A stretch of 64,000 nt of DNA from Labilithrix sp. (GTDB lineage: Bacteria > Myxococcota_A > Polyangia > Polyangiales > Polyangiaceae), in contig JAHBWE010000003.1 in assembly GCA_019637155.1 (NCBI GenBank), positions 62,001-126,000 of the forward strand. The letters are read 5' to 3'. A program made the position numbers and the translations under genes. The notes beneath the pieces are model-generated. The model made no database searches, was not told the DNA's origin, and saw nothing but the letters and a program-made list of their open reading frames with translations. Below are positions 39,821 through 48,992 of this stretch, one piece after another (position 1 is the stretch's first letter; every line of letters starts with the position of its first letter).

Positions 39821-40612
39821 TCAGGGCGCCGCCTTGGCGCGCAAATCCAGGGTGATGTCCGCGTTGTCTGCGACCTTGGTGCCGAGCAGATGGAAGGACT
39901 GCTTCGCGATCTTTCCGAGGCCGTCGCGCGGCTTCACCTCGTGATCGGCGAGCACGACACGGAAGGGCTTCCGCGACTTGATCGCGATCCACGACGGCTT
40001 CGTCGCGTCGCCGCCGGAGGGATAGTGGAGCTTCAGCTCGACCTCGGCCTCCCGCTCCACCTTGTGGCCGTGGACGAGGAGATCGCCCCGCGTCACGAGC
40101 GTGACGACGCGCACGTCGTCGGAGCCGTCCTTCTCCGCGGGCAGCTTCGTCACGTCGTTCGCGCTCACCTTGTCGATCGCGCGGATGGCGTAGACCGCGT
40201 AGCGGTTCGCCTCCTTGACCTTGTCGTCGACCTTGCCTTCCTCGCCGTCGGCGACCTCGAGCCACGTCCGCGCGTGCGTCGTCTGCGACTTGTTCTTCGC
40301 TTCCTCGGGGAAGGTGCTCGTCGTCAGCGTCGTGAGGTCCATCTTCACCTCGCCGCGCGATGCGGTGAGGTTCGTGAGATCGACGTCGAGCGTGCCGGCG
40401 CCGCCTGTCGCCGTCGCCTTGATCTTCTCCTTCGGAGCCTCCATCTCGATCGACGTCTTGCTCTCGGGATCGATCGTGAACTTCGTGCTCGTCCCTCCGG
40501 GCGGCGGGAGCGACGGGGCGAGCGAGCTCACCGCCGGCGCCGGCGACGTCTTCTTTTCGTCGCACCCCGACGCGAGAAGGAGCAGGCCAAGCCAAGGAGC
40601 GAAACGCGTCAT
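39821..40612 (-). CDS. YceI-like lipoprotein
   Basis: This 263-residue product has a lipoprotein signal ending ASGC and then a YceI-type beta-barrel (KFTIDPESKTSIEMEA, VDLTNLTASRGEVKMDL, LLVHGHKVEREAEVELKL, SWIAIKSRKPFRVVLAD). The YceI fold binds isoprenoid or amphiphilic ligands in the periplasm. It is the first gene of the bufferin-like operon, 45 bp before the precursor. Its role with the peptide is unknown. Confidence 0.78.
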   Translation of the reverse strand: MTRFAPWLGLLLLASGCDEKKTSPAPAVSSLAPSLPPPGGTSTKFTIDPESKTSIEMEAPKEKIKATATGGAGTLDVDLTNLTASRGEVKMDLTTLTTSTFPEEAKNKSQTTHARTWLEVADGEEGKVDDKVKEANRYAVYAIRAIDKVSANDVTKLPAEKDGSDDVRVVTLVTRGDLLVHGHKVEREAEVELKLHYPSGGDATKPSWIAIKSRKPFRVVLADHEVKPRDGLGKIAKQSFHLLGTKVADNADITLDLRAKAAP

Positions 40613-40676
40613 GCCGCTACTCTACGCGGCGAGGAGCGGTCCGGTTTCGGGAATTTTTCGCGCGCGTGCGCTGCGA

Positions 40677-41714
40677 TCAGAACGCTCCGCCGAGCCCGAG
40701 CCCCGCGAACGTGGGCGTGATCACCGGCAGCGGAACGAGCCGCGCAGTCTTCGCCTTCGGCGCCGTGAAATAGAGGACCGCGCCGAGACCGACCATCGCG
40801 CCCGCGCCCGCGCCGAGGATGATCGCGATGAGCTGGTCGTTCTTCGCGGCGGAGTTCTTGTCGTTGATCGCCGTGACGTAGGCTTGCCGATCGAAGTCCG
40901 CCCCGCCCGCCGCCTTCTTCTGATCGAGGCCTTCGAGATCGGTGATCAGCTTGTCGCGCTCGCTCGCTTGATTGAGCCCGAGGATCAGGACGCCGACGGA
41001 CGCGATGCCGGTGAGGATGCCGGCGCCGCCGACGATGAGCCCGATCGTCCGCTGTCCGCTCCCGTCGCTCGACGGTGCGCCGCCCGTCGCGGCGCCGCCC
41101 GCGCCCGGCGTCACGACCGGAGTCCCCGGCTCCGCCGGCGCGTCCTCGAGCGGTCCGAGCTCGACGCGCTCCGTCACCGGCGTGTCGGCGACGACGATCG
41201 TCCGCTGCTGCGCCTTCTTGCCCGGCGCGCTCGCCTCGATCGAGTGCTCGCCCGGATCGATCGGGAGCGGCACCTCCTTGCCGGCGAGGGTGACCGTGAC
41301 CTCGGCGCCGTCGCGCTTGACCACGAGATCGCTCGGCGCGTCCTTCACCGAGATGATCACGTAGTGGAGCTGCGGCTTCAGGCGGTTCGCGGCCTCCTCC
41401 GCGCTCTTCTCACGGTCCGGCTGGTGCCGCTGCTGCGCGAGCCCCTGCGCCGAGCGGTACCACGTCCACGCGCTCGCCCACTTCTTCTGCTTCTCGAAGC
41501 AGATGGCGAGGTTGATCTGCGTCCCCGGCGACGGGTCGGCCTTGTTGCTCTTGGCGAACGCCTCGCACGCGACGACGAGGTCGTTGCGCTTCATCGCCGC
41601 GAGGCCCTCCTCGAAGAGGGTCTCCGCCGCGCTCTCGTCGGCGTATGCCATCGGCGCCGACAGCACGAGCCCCATGAAAACGGCCGCAGCGGAAGCGCTC
41701 CGCAGTACGTTCAT
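40677..41714 (-). CDS. TPR/PEGA-type membrane protein
   Basis: This 345-residue product has a signal peptide (VFMGLVLSAPMAYA), then TPR-like helices (AETLFEEGLAAMKRNDLVVA, NLAICFEKQKKWASAWTWY). A PEGA-type beta domain (SDLVVKRDGAEVTV, PIDPGEHSIEASAPGKKAQQ) follows. Two predicted transmembrane helices lie at about 230-250 and 300-320. Such proteins are frequent in myxobacteria beside Ser/Thr kinases, as here. I chose the inner ATG at 41714 because the signal peptide starts there. Function unknown, perhaps envelope sensing. Confidence 0.75.
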   Translation of the reverse strand: MNVLRSASAAAVFMGLVLSAPMAYADESAAETLFEEGLAAMKRNDLVVACEAFAKSNKADPSPGTQINLAICFEKQKKWASAWTWYRSAQGLAQQRHQPDREKSAEEAANRLKPQLHYVIISVKDAPSDLVVKRDGAEVTVTLAGKEVPLPIDPGEHSIEASAPGKKAQQRTIVVADTPVTERVELGPLEDAPAEPGTPVVTPGAGGAATGGAPSSDGSGQRTIGLIVGGAGILTGIASVGVLILGLNQASERDKLITDLEGLDQKKAAGGADFDRQAYVTAINDKNSAAKNDQLIAIILGAGAGAMVGLGAVLYFTAPKAKTARLVPLPVITPTFAGLGLGGAF

Positions 41715-41756
41715 CGCGCCGTTATACACGAACCGCACGTCACGAACGCGCGTGAA

Positions 41757-43337
41757 TCAGCGCCTGGTCTCGGGAGTCGGCGTCGACGGTGCGCGCGGCG
41801 GTGCGGGGGCTGGTGCAGGTGACGGCGGCGGCGCCGGTGGCTTCACATTCGGCGACGGCGACGGCGGCGGAGGGGGCTTCGGAGCGACCGCGATCGTCGG
41901 CGGCGCGCTCGGAGGCGGCGGCGCCGACGCCGACACGATCGCGCTCGGAGGCGGAGGTGGCGGCTCGGGCTCGGGCTTGGGCTCGGGCGGAGGCGCCGTC
42001 GGCTCCATGCTCGGGTGAGGCGGCGGCTCGGTCGCGACGGTGACGGACGACGCGATCGGCGGCACGTCGGCCTTCGCGTGATCGTCGCGCGTCTTCATGT
42101 AGACGAGCGCACCGATGACACCGACCGCGGCGAGGCCCGCGAAGACGGCGCCGAGGATGAGCGGGAGCTTCGACTTCGGGACCCCTTGCGGCGTCCCTCC
42201 CGCCGTCTGCCAACCGCTGCCGGTCGTCTGGTTGAAGCCCGCGGGGAGCGCGACGCCCGCCGGTGTGTTCGGCGTGAGGGCGCCGAACGGGAGCTGCGGG
42301 AGCTGCGGTCCCGTCATCGGTCCCGCGCTAGAGATCCCTTGCGCGCCGGGCGAGCTCTGCGCCGCGCCGCTCGGGATCGTCTGCGGGCTCGCGCCGATGC
42401 CGCCGGGCAGGAACGCCGTGCCGCCGCCCCGGTTCGTGCTCGGCATCGGCATCGGCGGCATCGCATGCTCGAACGGAGCGAGCGCGGCCGCGAGCTCGGC
42501 GACCGACTGGTAGCGCTGCTCGGGCTTGCGCTGGAGGCAGCGGAGCACGACGTCGTCGAGCCCCATCGGGATGCCGGAGACGCGCGTGCTGAGCGGCTGC
42601 GGATCGCTCTCGAGGATCGCCGCGAAGAGCTCGCCGAGGTTCTCGCCCATGAACGGCAGGTGCCCGGTGATGAGCTCGTAGAGGATGACGCCCATCGCCC
42701 AGATGTCGGCGCGGTGGTCGACGCTCTTCGCGTTGCGGAGCTGCTCGGGCGACATGTAGAGCGGCGACCCGAGCATCGCCTTCGTCGACGTGAGCGCGCT
42801 CGGGCTCGCCGCGAGGGCGGACGATCCCTGCGCCTTCGAGATGCCGAAGTCGAGCACCTTCACGACCTGGGTGCCGTCCTTGCGCTGCGCGAGGAAGAGG
42901 TTCGACGGCTTGAGGTCGCGATGGACGATGCCGATCGCGTGCGCCTGCATGACGCCCTTGCAGCCCTGGAGCACGTACCCGGCCGCGACGTGCGGAGGCA
43001 GCCGCTTCACCGGATCCTTCTCGAGGAGCTGCGCGAGGTCCTGCCCCTCGAGCAGCTCGAGGACCATGTACGCGTAGCCCATCTCGTCGCCGACGTCGTC
43101 GACGCGGACCACGTGCTCGCTCTGGATGTTCGCCGCCGCGCGCGCCTCGTTCTTGAACCGCTGCGACGCCTCCGCGTTGCTCGCGTCGGCGAGCATGAAC
43201 TTGATCGCGACGGCCTTCGAGAGCTCGAGGTGCCGCGCCGCGAAGACGGCGCCCATCCCGCCTTGACCGAGCAACCGATCGAGGACGTACTTGCCCGCGA
43301 TCATGTCCCCCGGACGGGGAAGCTGGGCGCCGCTCAT
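41757..43337 (-). CDS. Ser/Thr protein kinase with periplasmic Pro-rich tail
   Basis: This 526-residue protein has a Hanks-type kinase domain (GQGGMGAVF glycine loop, VAIKFM Lys, HRDLKPSN catalytic loop, DFGISK, SPEQL) to about residue 280. A low-complexity linker, one transmembrane helix at about 395-415 (LILGAVFAGLAAVGVIGALV) and a Pro-rich extracytoplasmic tail follow. All catalytic residues seem present. It probably phosphorylates cytoplasmic proteins in response to an envelope signal. The neighbouring TPR/PEGA protein may be linked to it. Confidence 0.92.
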   Translation of the reverse strand: MSGAQLPRPGDMIAGKYVLDRLLGQGGMGAVFAARHLELSKAVAIKFMLADASNAEASQRFKNEARAAANIQSEHVVRVDDVGDEMGYAYMVLELLEGQDLAQLLEKDPVKRLPPHVAAGYVLQGCKGVMQAHAIGIVHRDLKPSNLFLAQRKDGTQVVKVLDFGISKAQGSSALAASPSALTSTKAMLGSPLYMSPEQLRNAKSVDHRADIWAMGVILYELITGHLPFMGENLGELFAAILESDPQPLSTRVSGIPMGLDDVVLRCLQRKPEQRYQSVAELAAALAPFEHAMPPMPMPSTNRGGGTAFLPGGIGASPQTIPSGAAQSSPGAQGISSAGPMTGPQLPQLPFGALTPNTPAGVALPAGFNQTTGSGWQTAGGTPQGVPKSKLPLILGAVFAGLAAVGVIGALVYMKTRDDHAKADVPPIASSVTVATEPPPHPSMEPTAPPPEPKPEPEPPPPPPSAIVSASAPPPPSAPPTIAVAPKPPPPPSPSPNVKPPAPPPSPAPAPAPPRAPSTPTPETRR

Positions 43338-43404
43338 GCGACGTTCAGGATAGGGACTCGCCCGTCAATTTCAACGTCGGCGCGCACGTAGGCGCCTGTG
43401 CCGA

Positions 43405-44190
43405 TCAATGCGACGCGAGCTTCGGCGCCGCCGCGTACCCCTCCCAGCCGCTGAGGCCGTCGACGAGCCACGGCAGCGAGCGGTTCAGCGACGCGCGCAC
43501 CTCCGGCACCATCGAGTGCCCGAACGCCCCCGGCGACTCCACCCTCACCTCCGCGCCCGCCTGCACGAGCGCCGCCTTCGACCCGGCGAACGATCCGGTG
43601 CACCCGCCCTGCGAGCACGTGTAGAGCACACGTTTTCCGCCGGCCTTCACGAAGGCGCGCGCGAGCCCGCCGTCCTCGAACGCGCGATACCCGCCCTCCG
43701 TCAGCGCCGCCCGCGCGAAGCGTCCTTTGTTCGCCGCCCCGAGGACCGGCGCCGCCATGTTGGCGCCCTGAGAGAACGCGGCGTACACCGCCGGCCCCGC
43801 CTTCACGCGCGCCCCGTACTTCGCGCGCACCGCCGCGAGCGCCGCGTCGGTCGCCTTGTCGATCGCGTCGCTCGACGGCCAGACGTACGTGTCCTTCCCG
43901 CCCTTCGATCCCGCCGGACACACGACGAACGCATACGTGTCGACGATCACGCGCCACGCCGAGCACATGAGGCCCGGATGATCGAACGCCCCGTGCACCG
44001 CGACGACGACGGGCCGCGGCTCCGTCGATCCGAGCGGCGGCGCCACGTACGCGACGCCGCCCCCGTCGAGGTCGAGCTTCTCCATCCAGCTCCCACCGAG
44101 CGGCGCGCCCGCATCCGTCCCCGACTCCGCCGCCGCGGTAGAGCACGCCACGAGCACCACGAGCACGAGCACCGCCCAGCGAAGTCCCAT
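43405..44190 (-). CDS. Alpha/beta-hydrolase lipoprotein
   Basis: This 261-residue product has a lipoprotein signal ending VLVAC. The body is an alpha/beta-hydrolase: PVVVAVHGAFDHPG (oxyanion region), the nucleophile elbow AAFSQGAN, and a C-terminal His in GAFGHSMVPE. It resembles PHB-depolymerase-like or dienelactone-hydrolase-like esterases. The substrate is unknown. CSQGGC near residue 195 may form a disulphide. Confidence 0.75.
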   Translation of the reverse strand: MGLRWAVLVLVVLVACSTAAAESGTDAGAPLGGSWMEKLDLDGGGVAYVAPPLGSTEPRPVVVAVHGAFDHPGLMCSAWRVIVDTYAFVVCPAGSKGGKDTYVWPSSDAIDKATDAALAAVRAKYGARVKAGPAVYAAFSQGANMAAPVLGAANKGRFARAALTEGGYRAFEDGGLARAFVKAGGKRVLYTCSQGGCTGSFAGSKAALVQAGAEVRVESPGAFGHSMVPEVRASLNRSLPWLVDGLSGWEGYAAAPKLASH

Positions 44191-44299
44191 GCCACCAAGT
44201 CGTGCGAGCTGCGTGCCGCGCGTCTCGGCGGCGGCGGCCTCCTCGAAGAAACGGGCGCAGCGAGGCGGAGCCGAGCGAAGTCTTTTTCGAAAGGGGGTC

Positions 44300-44321
44300 T
44301 TAGGGGGCGAAGAGCCCCTAA
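44300..44321 (-). terminator. Probable hairpin terminator after the tRNA
   Basis: TTAGGGG and CCCCTAA form a 7-bp stem with an 8-nt loop. It lies 11 bp beyond the tRNA 3' end on the minus strand. The T-run after it is weak, so Rho-independent function is not certain. Confidence 0.45.
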
Positions 44322-44331
44322 AACCTGAGAG

Positions 44332-44403
44332 AGCCGCGAGTCGGGCTTGAACCGACGACCTGCGCTTTACGAAAGCGCTGCTCTACCGCTGAGCTATCGC
44401 GGC
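44332..44403 (-). tRNA. tRNA-Thr(CGT)
   Basis: The minus strand folds as a tRNA. A perfect 7-bp acceptor stem (GCCGCGA with TCGCGGC) encloses the D-arm GCTC...GAGC, anticodon stem GCGCT/AGCGC with loop TTCGTAA (anticodon CGT), and T-stem GTCGG/CCGAC with loop TTCAAGC. The CCA end is not encoded. It reads the Thr codon ACG, a common codon in this GC-rich DNA. Confidence 0.9.
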
Positions 44404-44455
44404 GGTACGAAGAGACGCAGCGAAATAGGATGCTCTCCCGCGTCCGTCAAGGGAT

Positions 44456-45325
44456 TCAGCGCTTCTTCTCCTTCTTCGCGCTCGCGAGCGAGGGCGCGCT
44501 CTTCGCTGGAGCCTTCGCGCGCTTCGCGTCGGGCTTGCCGGTGTAGCCGTGGCGGTTCAGCCACTCCTCATCCATCGCGTTGAACGCCGTGCGGAGCGCC
44601 TGCCGCGCGTGCTCGCCGTTTCCGGCGCGGACGAGCTCGACGAGGATCTCGTTGAACGGGAGCGCGTCTTCGCGACGGTCGTAGAGTTGCGCGAGGAGCT
44701 CCGGCTGCTCCTCCGGGAAGCGCGCGAACGTGTTGAGGAGGAGCTCGAAGCCGACGTTCCGCGCCGCGCGGCAGATGACGCGCTGGATCGCGAGGTCGCC
44801 GCGCGCATACGCGAGCGGATCGTGGAGGTTCTCCGGCTGCCGCGCGATGACCTCGCGCAGCGCGACGAGGTCCTCCTCCGTGTGCCGCTCCGCCGCGAGC
44901 GCGACCGCCTCCGAGACGAGGACGCGACGGATCTCGAGCAGCGACTGCAGCAGCTCGTTCCACGCCGGCTCCTCGCGCTCGAGCGAGTTCATGACCATCA
45001 TCAGCGCGTCGAGCCCCGCGCGCTCGCGCCACGGAACGACCTCGGTGCCGGAGCCGTGGCGGGTGCTGACGAGCCCCATCGCCTCGAGCCGCGCCAGCGC
45101 GGCGCGCAGAGTGAGGCGGTTCACGCCGAGGGCGAGGGAGAGCTCGCGCTCCGACGGCAGCTTCGATCCCGGCGCGATGCGGCCGGCGAGGATCTCGTTG
45201 CGGAGCCGATCCGCGACCGCGTCGACGACGCTCGAACGCGCGACGGGCGCGATCGCGGCGAGGGTATCGGCCGGATCGGACGTCAGAGGTCCGAGGGCCT
45301 CGCGGGAACGGGGAGGCTTCTTCAT
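44456..45325 (-). CDS. GntR/FadR-type regulator (FCD domain)
   Basis: This 289-residue protein has a winged helix (VADRLRNEILAGRIAPGSKL, SERELSLALGVNRLTLRAAL, LEAMGLVSTRHGSGTEV) and an FCD-type all-helical effector domain (about 110-250). FCD regulators bind small organic acids, often with a metal. The C-terminus is Lys-rich. The start ATG at 45325 is 34 bp from the divergent threonine aldolase gene, so it may regulate that gene. Confidence 0.85.
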   Translation of the reverse strand: MKKPPRSREALGPLTSDPADTLAAIAPVARSSVVDAVADRLRNEILAGRIAPGSKLPSERELSLALGVNRLTLRAALARLEAMGLVSTRHGSGTEVVPWRERAGLDALMMVMNSLEREEPAWNELLQSLLEIRRVLVSEAVALAAERHTEEDLVALREVIARQPENLHDPLAYARGDLAIQRVICRAARNVGFELLLNTFARFPEEQPELLAQLYDRREDALPFNEILVELVRAGNGEHARQALRTAFNAMDEEWLNRHGYTGKPDAKRAKAPAKSAPSLASAKKEKKR

Positions 45326-45359
45326 CGCTCGGCGCGAGGATACTCGGTAAAGTCCACGC

Positions 45360-46409
45360 GTGCCGATCGACTTGAGGAGTGACACGGTCACGCGCCCGAC
45401 CACGGCGATGCGAGACGCCATTTCGCGCGCCGAGGTGGGAGACGACGTCTTCGGCGAGGACCCCACCGTCCTCGCGCTTCAAGAGGAAGCGGCCAAGGTC
45501 ACGGGCAAGGAGGCCGCGCTCTTCGTCACCTCCGGCACGATGGGCAACCAGCTCGCGATCGCGGTCCACACGCGCCCCGGCGACGAGGTCATCGTCGGCG
45601 AGGGCGCGCACGTCGTCTTCTACGAAGGCGGCGCCGGCCCCGCCCTCTCGGGCGTCCAGTTCGCGATCGCGGGCACGGGCGGCCTCTTCGACGCCGCGCA
45701 GATGGAAGAGCGCGTCCAGCCGAAGGCCTACTGGGCGCCGCGCACGAGCCTCGTATGCGTGGAAAATACACATAACCGCGCCGGCGGCCGCGTGTTCCCG
45801 CAGGCCGACGCGGTCGCGATCGCGCACCGCGCGCAGGAGCTCGGCCTCGCCGTCCACCTCGACGGCGCGCGCATCTGGAACGCGAGCGTCGCGACGGCCC
45901 TCCCCGTCTCCGAGCTCTCTGCCCCCTTCGACACGGTGAGCATCTGCTTCTCGAAGGGCCTCGGCGCGCCGGTCGGCAGCGCGCTCTGCGGGACGCGCGA
46001 GCACATCGAGCGCGCGCGTGTCCTCCGCAAGCGCTGGGGCGGCGGGATGCGCCAGGCCGGCGTCCTCGCGGCGGCGGCGCTCTTCGCGCTCGAGCATCAC
46101 CGCGAGCGCCTGCGCGAGGACCACTACAAGGCGAAGCGCTTCGCCGAAAAGGTCGCCGCCGCGCCCGGCGCGAGCGTCGACGTCGCGCGCGTCGAGACGA
46201 ACATCGTGAACGTCGACCTCGACGCGCCCCTCACCGGCGACGCGGTCGCGAAGGCCGCGGCGGACCTGGGCCTCGCGATCAACGCGTCGGGCCCGCGTCG
46301 CCTCCGCGCGGTGATGCACCTCGACGTGACGCCGGAGGACGCAGAGCGCGCCGCCGATCTGCTCGCCGAGGCGATCGCGAAGGCACAGCAGGGCTCGGCT
46401 CGCGGATGA
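45360..46409 (+). CDS. ltaE: Low-specificity L-threonine aldolase
   Basis: This 349-residue PLP enzyme of fold type I splits L-threonine to glycine and acetaldehyde. It shows [11 protein letters not shown] at the start, [10 protein letters not shown] (PLP phosphate), LDGARIWN (Asp168 and Arg171) and CFSKGLGAP with the Schiff-base Lys near 199. The start is GTG (45360). The following TPR gene overlaps its stop by 4 nt. The divergent GntR-type regulator may control it. Confidence 0.92.
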   Translation: MPIDLRSDTVTRPTTAMRDAISRAEVGDDVFGEDPTVLALQEEAAKVTGKEAALFVTSGTMGNQLAIAVHTRPGDEVIVGEGAHVVFYEGGAGPALSGVQFAIAGTGGLFDAAQMEERVQPKAYWAPRTSLVCVENTHNRAGGRVFPQADAVAIAHRAQELGLAVHLDGARIWNASVATALPVSELSAPFDTVSICFSKGLGAPVGSALCGTREHIERARVLRKRWGGGMRQAGVLAAAALFALEHHRERLREDHYKAKRFAEKVAAAPGASVDVARVETNIVNVDLDAPLTGDAVAKAAADLGLAINASGPRRLRAVMHLDVTPEDAERAADLLAEAIAKAQQGSARG

Positions 46410-47506
46410 AGCGCGCGCTCGCGACCCTCCTCCTCTTCGGCGCCGCCACCTCCGCGGCGTGCGCGCCGAACCGCGGCGCCGCGTACGAGAAGGCCGTCGG
46501 TGAGGCGCGCACCGCGTACGGCCGCGGCCGCTACGACGTCGCAGCGGAGCGCTGGGACGAAGCGGCGCGCACGGCGAAGGTCCCGCGCGACGGCGTCTAC
46601 GCGCGCTACGAGGCCGCCCTCGCCCGCGCGCGAGCCGGCGACGTGGCGCGCGCGAGCGCCGAGCTGAAGAAGCTCGCCGACGAGAACAACGCGTACTCGG
46701 CGCCGGCCGCGTACAAGGCCGCCGACCTCACCGCGCGGAAGGATCCGGAGGCGGGCCGTCGCGAGCTCGAGGCGGTCGCGCTGCGCTACCCCGACCACGC
46801 GATGGCGAAGGTCGCCTTCGCCCGCGTGCTTCGCCACACCGACGAGGCCGGCCCGACCGCCGCCCTCGCCTACCTCGACACGATCGGCCCGAAGGTAGCG
46901 GGCAAGGCGCTCGAGGAGGACGTGCTCTACCAGCGCGCGCGCCGCCTCGCCGAGGCAGGCCAGACCATCCCGGCGCGCGACGCCTTCCTCGCGATCGCCG
47001 ACCGCTGGCCCTACCCCCACGGCGCCTACTTCGACGACTCCCTCTTCCGCGCGAGCGAGCTCGAAGAAAAGCTCGCCCGCCCCCGCGAGGCGATCGCGCA
47101 TCTCGAGCGCCTCCTATCGTTCCGCGAGATGTCGGTCACGATCGGCAGCTACGAGCGCCCCCGCTACATCCCGGCGATCCTCCGCGTCGCCAAGCTCCAC
47201 GAGGAGACGCTGAACGACCGCGCCGCCGCCCGCGCCGCGTACCACCGCCTCTACCGCGAGTTCAAGACCTCCACGCTCCGCGACGACGCCCTCTGGCACG
47301 AAGCGGAGCTCTGGCAAAAAGACGGCGACCAGAGCACCGCCTGCGACCGCCTCTCGACCCTCACGAGCGACTTCCCCGACTCCCGCTACGTCCCCTGCGC
47401 CGTCGCCAAGTGCCCATCGATCAAGCGCCCTCCCTCGAGCAAGTCCCCAACGACCTGCCGTCCCTACCTGACCCGCGAGCCCACCCCCGACGGGCCAACC
47501 CGCTGA
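46406..47506 (+). CDS. TPR lipoprotein
   Basis: This 366-residue product has a lipoprotein signal ending TSAAC, followed by TPR-like helical repeats ([52 protein letters not shown]). Such proteins act in envelope assembly or transport complexes. Its ATG overlaps the aldolase stop (ATGA). The Cys-rich, Pro-rich C-terminus is unusual. Specific role unknown. Confidence 0.7.
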   Translation: MKRALATLLLFGAATSAACAPNRGAAYEKAVGEARTAYGRGRYDVAAERWDEAARTAKVPRDGVYARYEAALARARAGDVARASAELKKLADENNAYSAPAAYKAADLTARKDPEAGRRELEAVALRYPDHAMAKVAFARVLRHTDEAGPTAALAYLDTIGPKVAGKALEEDVLYQRARRLAEAGQTIPARDAFLAIADRWPYPHGAYFDDSLFRASELEEKLARPREAIAHLERLLSFREMSVTIGSYERPRYIPAILRVAKLHEETLNDRAAARAAYHRLYREFKTSTLRDDALWHEAELWQKDGDQSTACDRLSTLTSDFPDSRYVPCAVAKCPSIKRPPSSKSPTTCRPYLTREPTPDGPTR

Positions 47507-47674
47507 CGTGCAAGAGCGTTGAGGAGCGCGAGTGCCGAGGTCGCGCACGCCGCTCCAACGATGGTGAGGCAGTTGGGGGCGCTGGCTACTCGAAGCGCCC
47601 CTGACCGAGGCGCTGCGGGAGCTGGGAGGCGGTGCGAGGCCCTGAAGAAAGAAGAAGGATGGGAGGGACGCCGG

Positions 47675-48076
47675 TCAGTCGTCGTCGTCCTCTTCCTCTT
47701 CTTCCTCGTCGTCGTCCTCGTCTTCGTCGTCGAGGTCTTCGTCGTCCTCGTCGAACTCCTCTGCGCTCTCCTCTTCCTCTTCTTCCTCGGCGGCGGGCTT
47801 CTTCTCGAACTTCACGTCGACGCCGATGTCGCCGAGCTGCGCGTCGAGGAGCTCGAAGAGCTCGTCCACGTCGTCGCCCGACCACTCGTCGAGCATCTCC
47901 GTCAGGAACTCGTAGAAGTCGCCGCTGTCGAGGCGTCGCTCGATCTCCTCGACCTGCTCCTCGGTGAACGCCTCGAGGATGTCCTCGCGCAGCGTCTCGG
48001 TGTCTCCCTCCTCGATCGCGTCCTGCGCCGAGAGCCGAATCTGCCGTACCGCGCGTTTGTCGAGAACGATCTCCAT
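47675..48076 (-). CDS. Acidic-tail protein
   Basis: This 133-residue protein has a conserved-looking N-terminal helical part (MEIVLDKRAVRQIRLSAQD, then DGDFYEFLTEMLDEWSG). About 45 residues of mostly Asp and Glu follow at the C-terminus. GGAGAG lies 5 bp before the ATG. The acidic tail may be flexible and bind cations or basic proteins. I do not recognise the family. Confidence 0.72.
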   Translation of the reverse strand: MEIVLDKRAVRQIRLSAQDAIEEGDTETLREDILEAFTEEQVEEIERRLDSGDFYEFLTEMLDEWSGDDVDELFELLDAQLGDIGVDVKFEKKPAAEEEEEEESAEEFDEDDEDLDDEDEDDDEEEEEEDDDD

Positions 48077-48151
48077 CTCTCTCTCCGAGGCTTTCTCGGC
48101 CCACGAATACGCAAAGCCATCCTTGGATGTCAACGAACGAGACGATGCCTT

Positions 48152-48910
48152 ATGCTGAATGCCGTGCGAGGCGCCGCGGGACACCTCTTCGCGTTCGCGT
48201 TCGCGACCGCTTGGACGACCGGCGCCGCGGCGCAGTCGGCCCCGGCGGGATCGGCGACCCCGCCGCCGGCCCCGCCCGAGGAGACCGGGCCGGTCGCGCC
48301 CCTCGCGCCGAACGAAGAGGCGGCGCGGATCGCGAAGGAGATCGAGCGCGCGCCGCCGCCACCGTCCCACGTCGTGTACTTCCAGTACGGGGTCGCGTTT
48401 ACCACCGAGCAGGTCGTGTCGCCCGGGCCGATTTGCGACGACCCCACGCAGCCGTGCGTCCTCGGCGCCGGCGGCGGGCTCGTCATCCGCGGCGGATGGC
48501 GGAGCGCCGGATCGCTCTATCTCGGCGGTGCCTACGAGCTCACGAAGCAGGATCCGAGCAAGCTGTATCGCATCGCGCTCCTGCAGCAGGCGCGCGCCGA
48601 GGCCCGCTACTACATCCAGACGTACCGCGTCGCCGAGCCCTACGTGACCGCGAGCCTCGGCGCCGTGGGCTACGGCAACGAGTGGAAGGTCGACACCTAC
48701 GGGCCCGCGGGATCGCTCGGGGTCGGCATCGAGTACCAGGTGACGCAGCGCACCGTCGTCGGTCTCGCCGCGTCGTATCGCCTCGCGTACTTCAGCCGGT
48801 TCGTCGACACGACCAAGTTCGAGCGCGAGGGCGGCGTCGCGCAGCTGTTCGGGATCGACCTGGTGCTCGAACAACGCGACGCCTTCCTCACCGCCGACCG
48901 CACGCGCTGA
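48152..48910 (+). CDS. Outer-membrane beta-barrel-like protein
   Basis: This 252-residue product has a signal peptide (FAFAFATAWTTGAAAQ), a Pro/Ala-rich linker to about residue 65, then alternating strands (VVYFQYGVAFTTEQ, GGGLVIRGGWRSAGSLYLGG, EPYVTASLGAVGYG, RTVVGLAASYRLAYFSRF) and a final LVLEQ segment. It looks like a small porin-type barrel or OmpW/OmpA-like surface protein. Function unknown. Confidence 0.65.
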   Translation: MLNAVRGAAGHLFAFAFATAWTTGAAAQSAPAGSATPPPAPPEETGPVAPLAPNEEAARIAKEIERAPPPPSHVVYFQYGVAFTTEQVVSPGPICDDPTQPCVLGAGGGLVIRGGWRSAGSLYLGGAYELTKQDPSKLYRIALLQQARAEARYYIQTYRVAEPYVTASLGAVGYGNEWKVDTYGPAGSLGVGIEYQVTQRTVVGLAASYRLAYFSRFVDTTKFEREGGVAQLFGIDLVLEQRDAFLTADRTR

Positions 48911-48992
48911 GGAAGGACCGTGCTTGACGTAGTGCCTTGGGCTGTTGTCCCATCCGGGGTCACGTGATGCTGGCCGCGGGAAAGAGCGCGTC

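Noticed and set aside
47507..47674. Small gene in the gap after the TPR lipoprotein
   Set aside because: No frame shows coding composition or a ribosome-binding site; I see nothing there.
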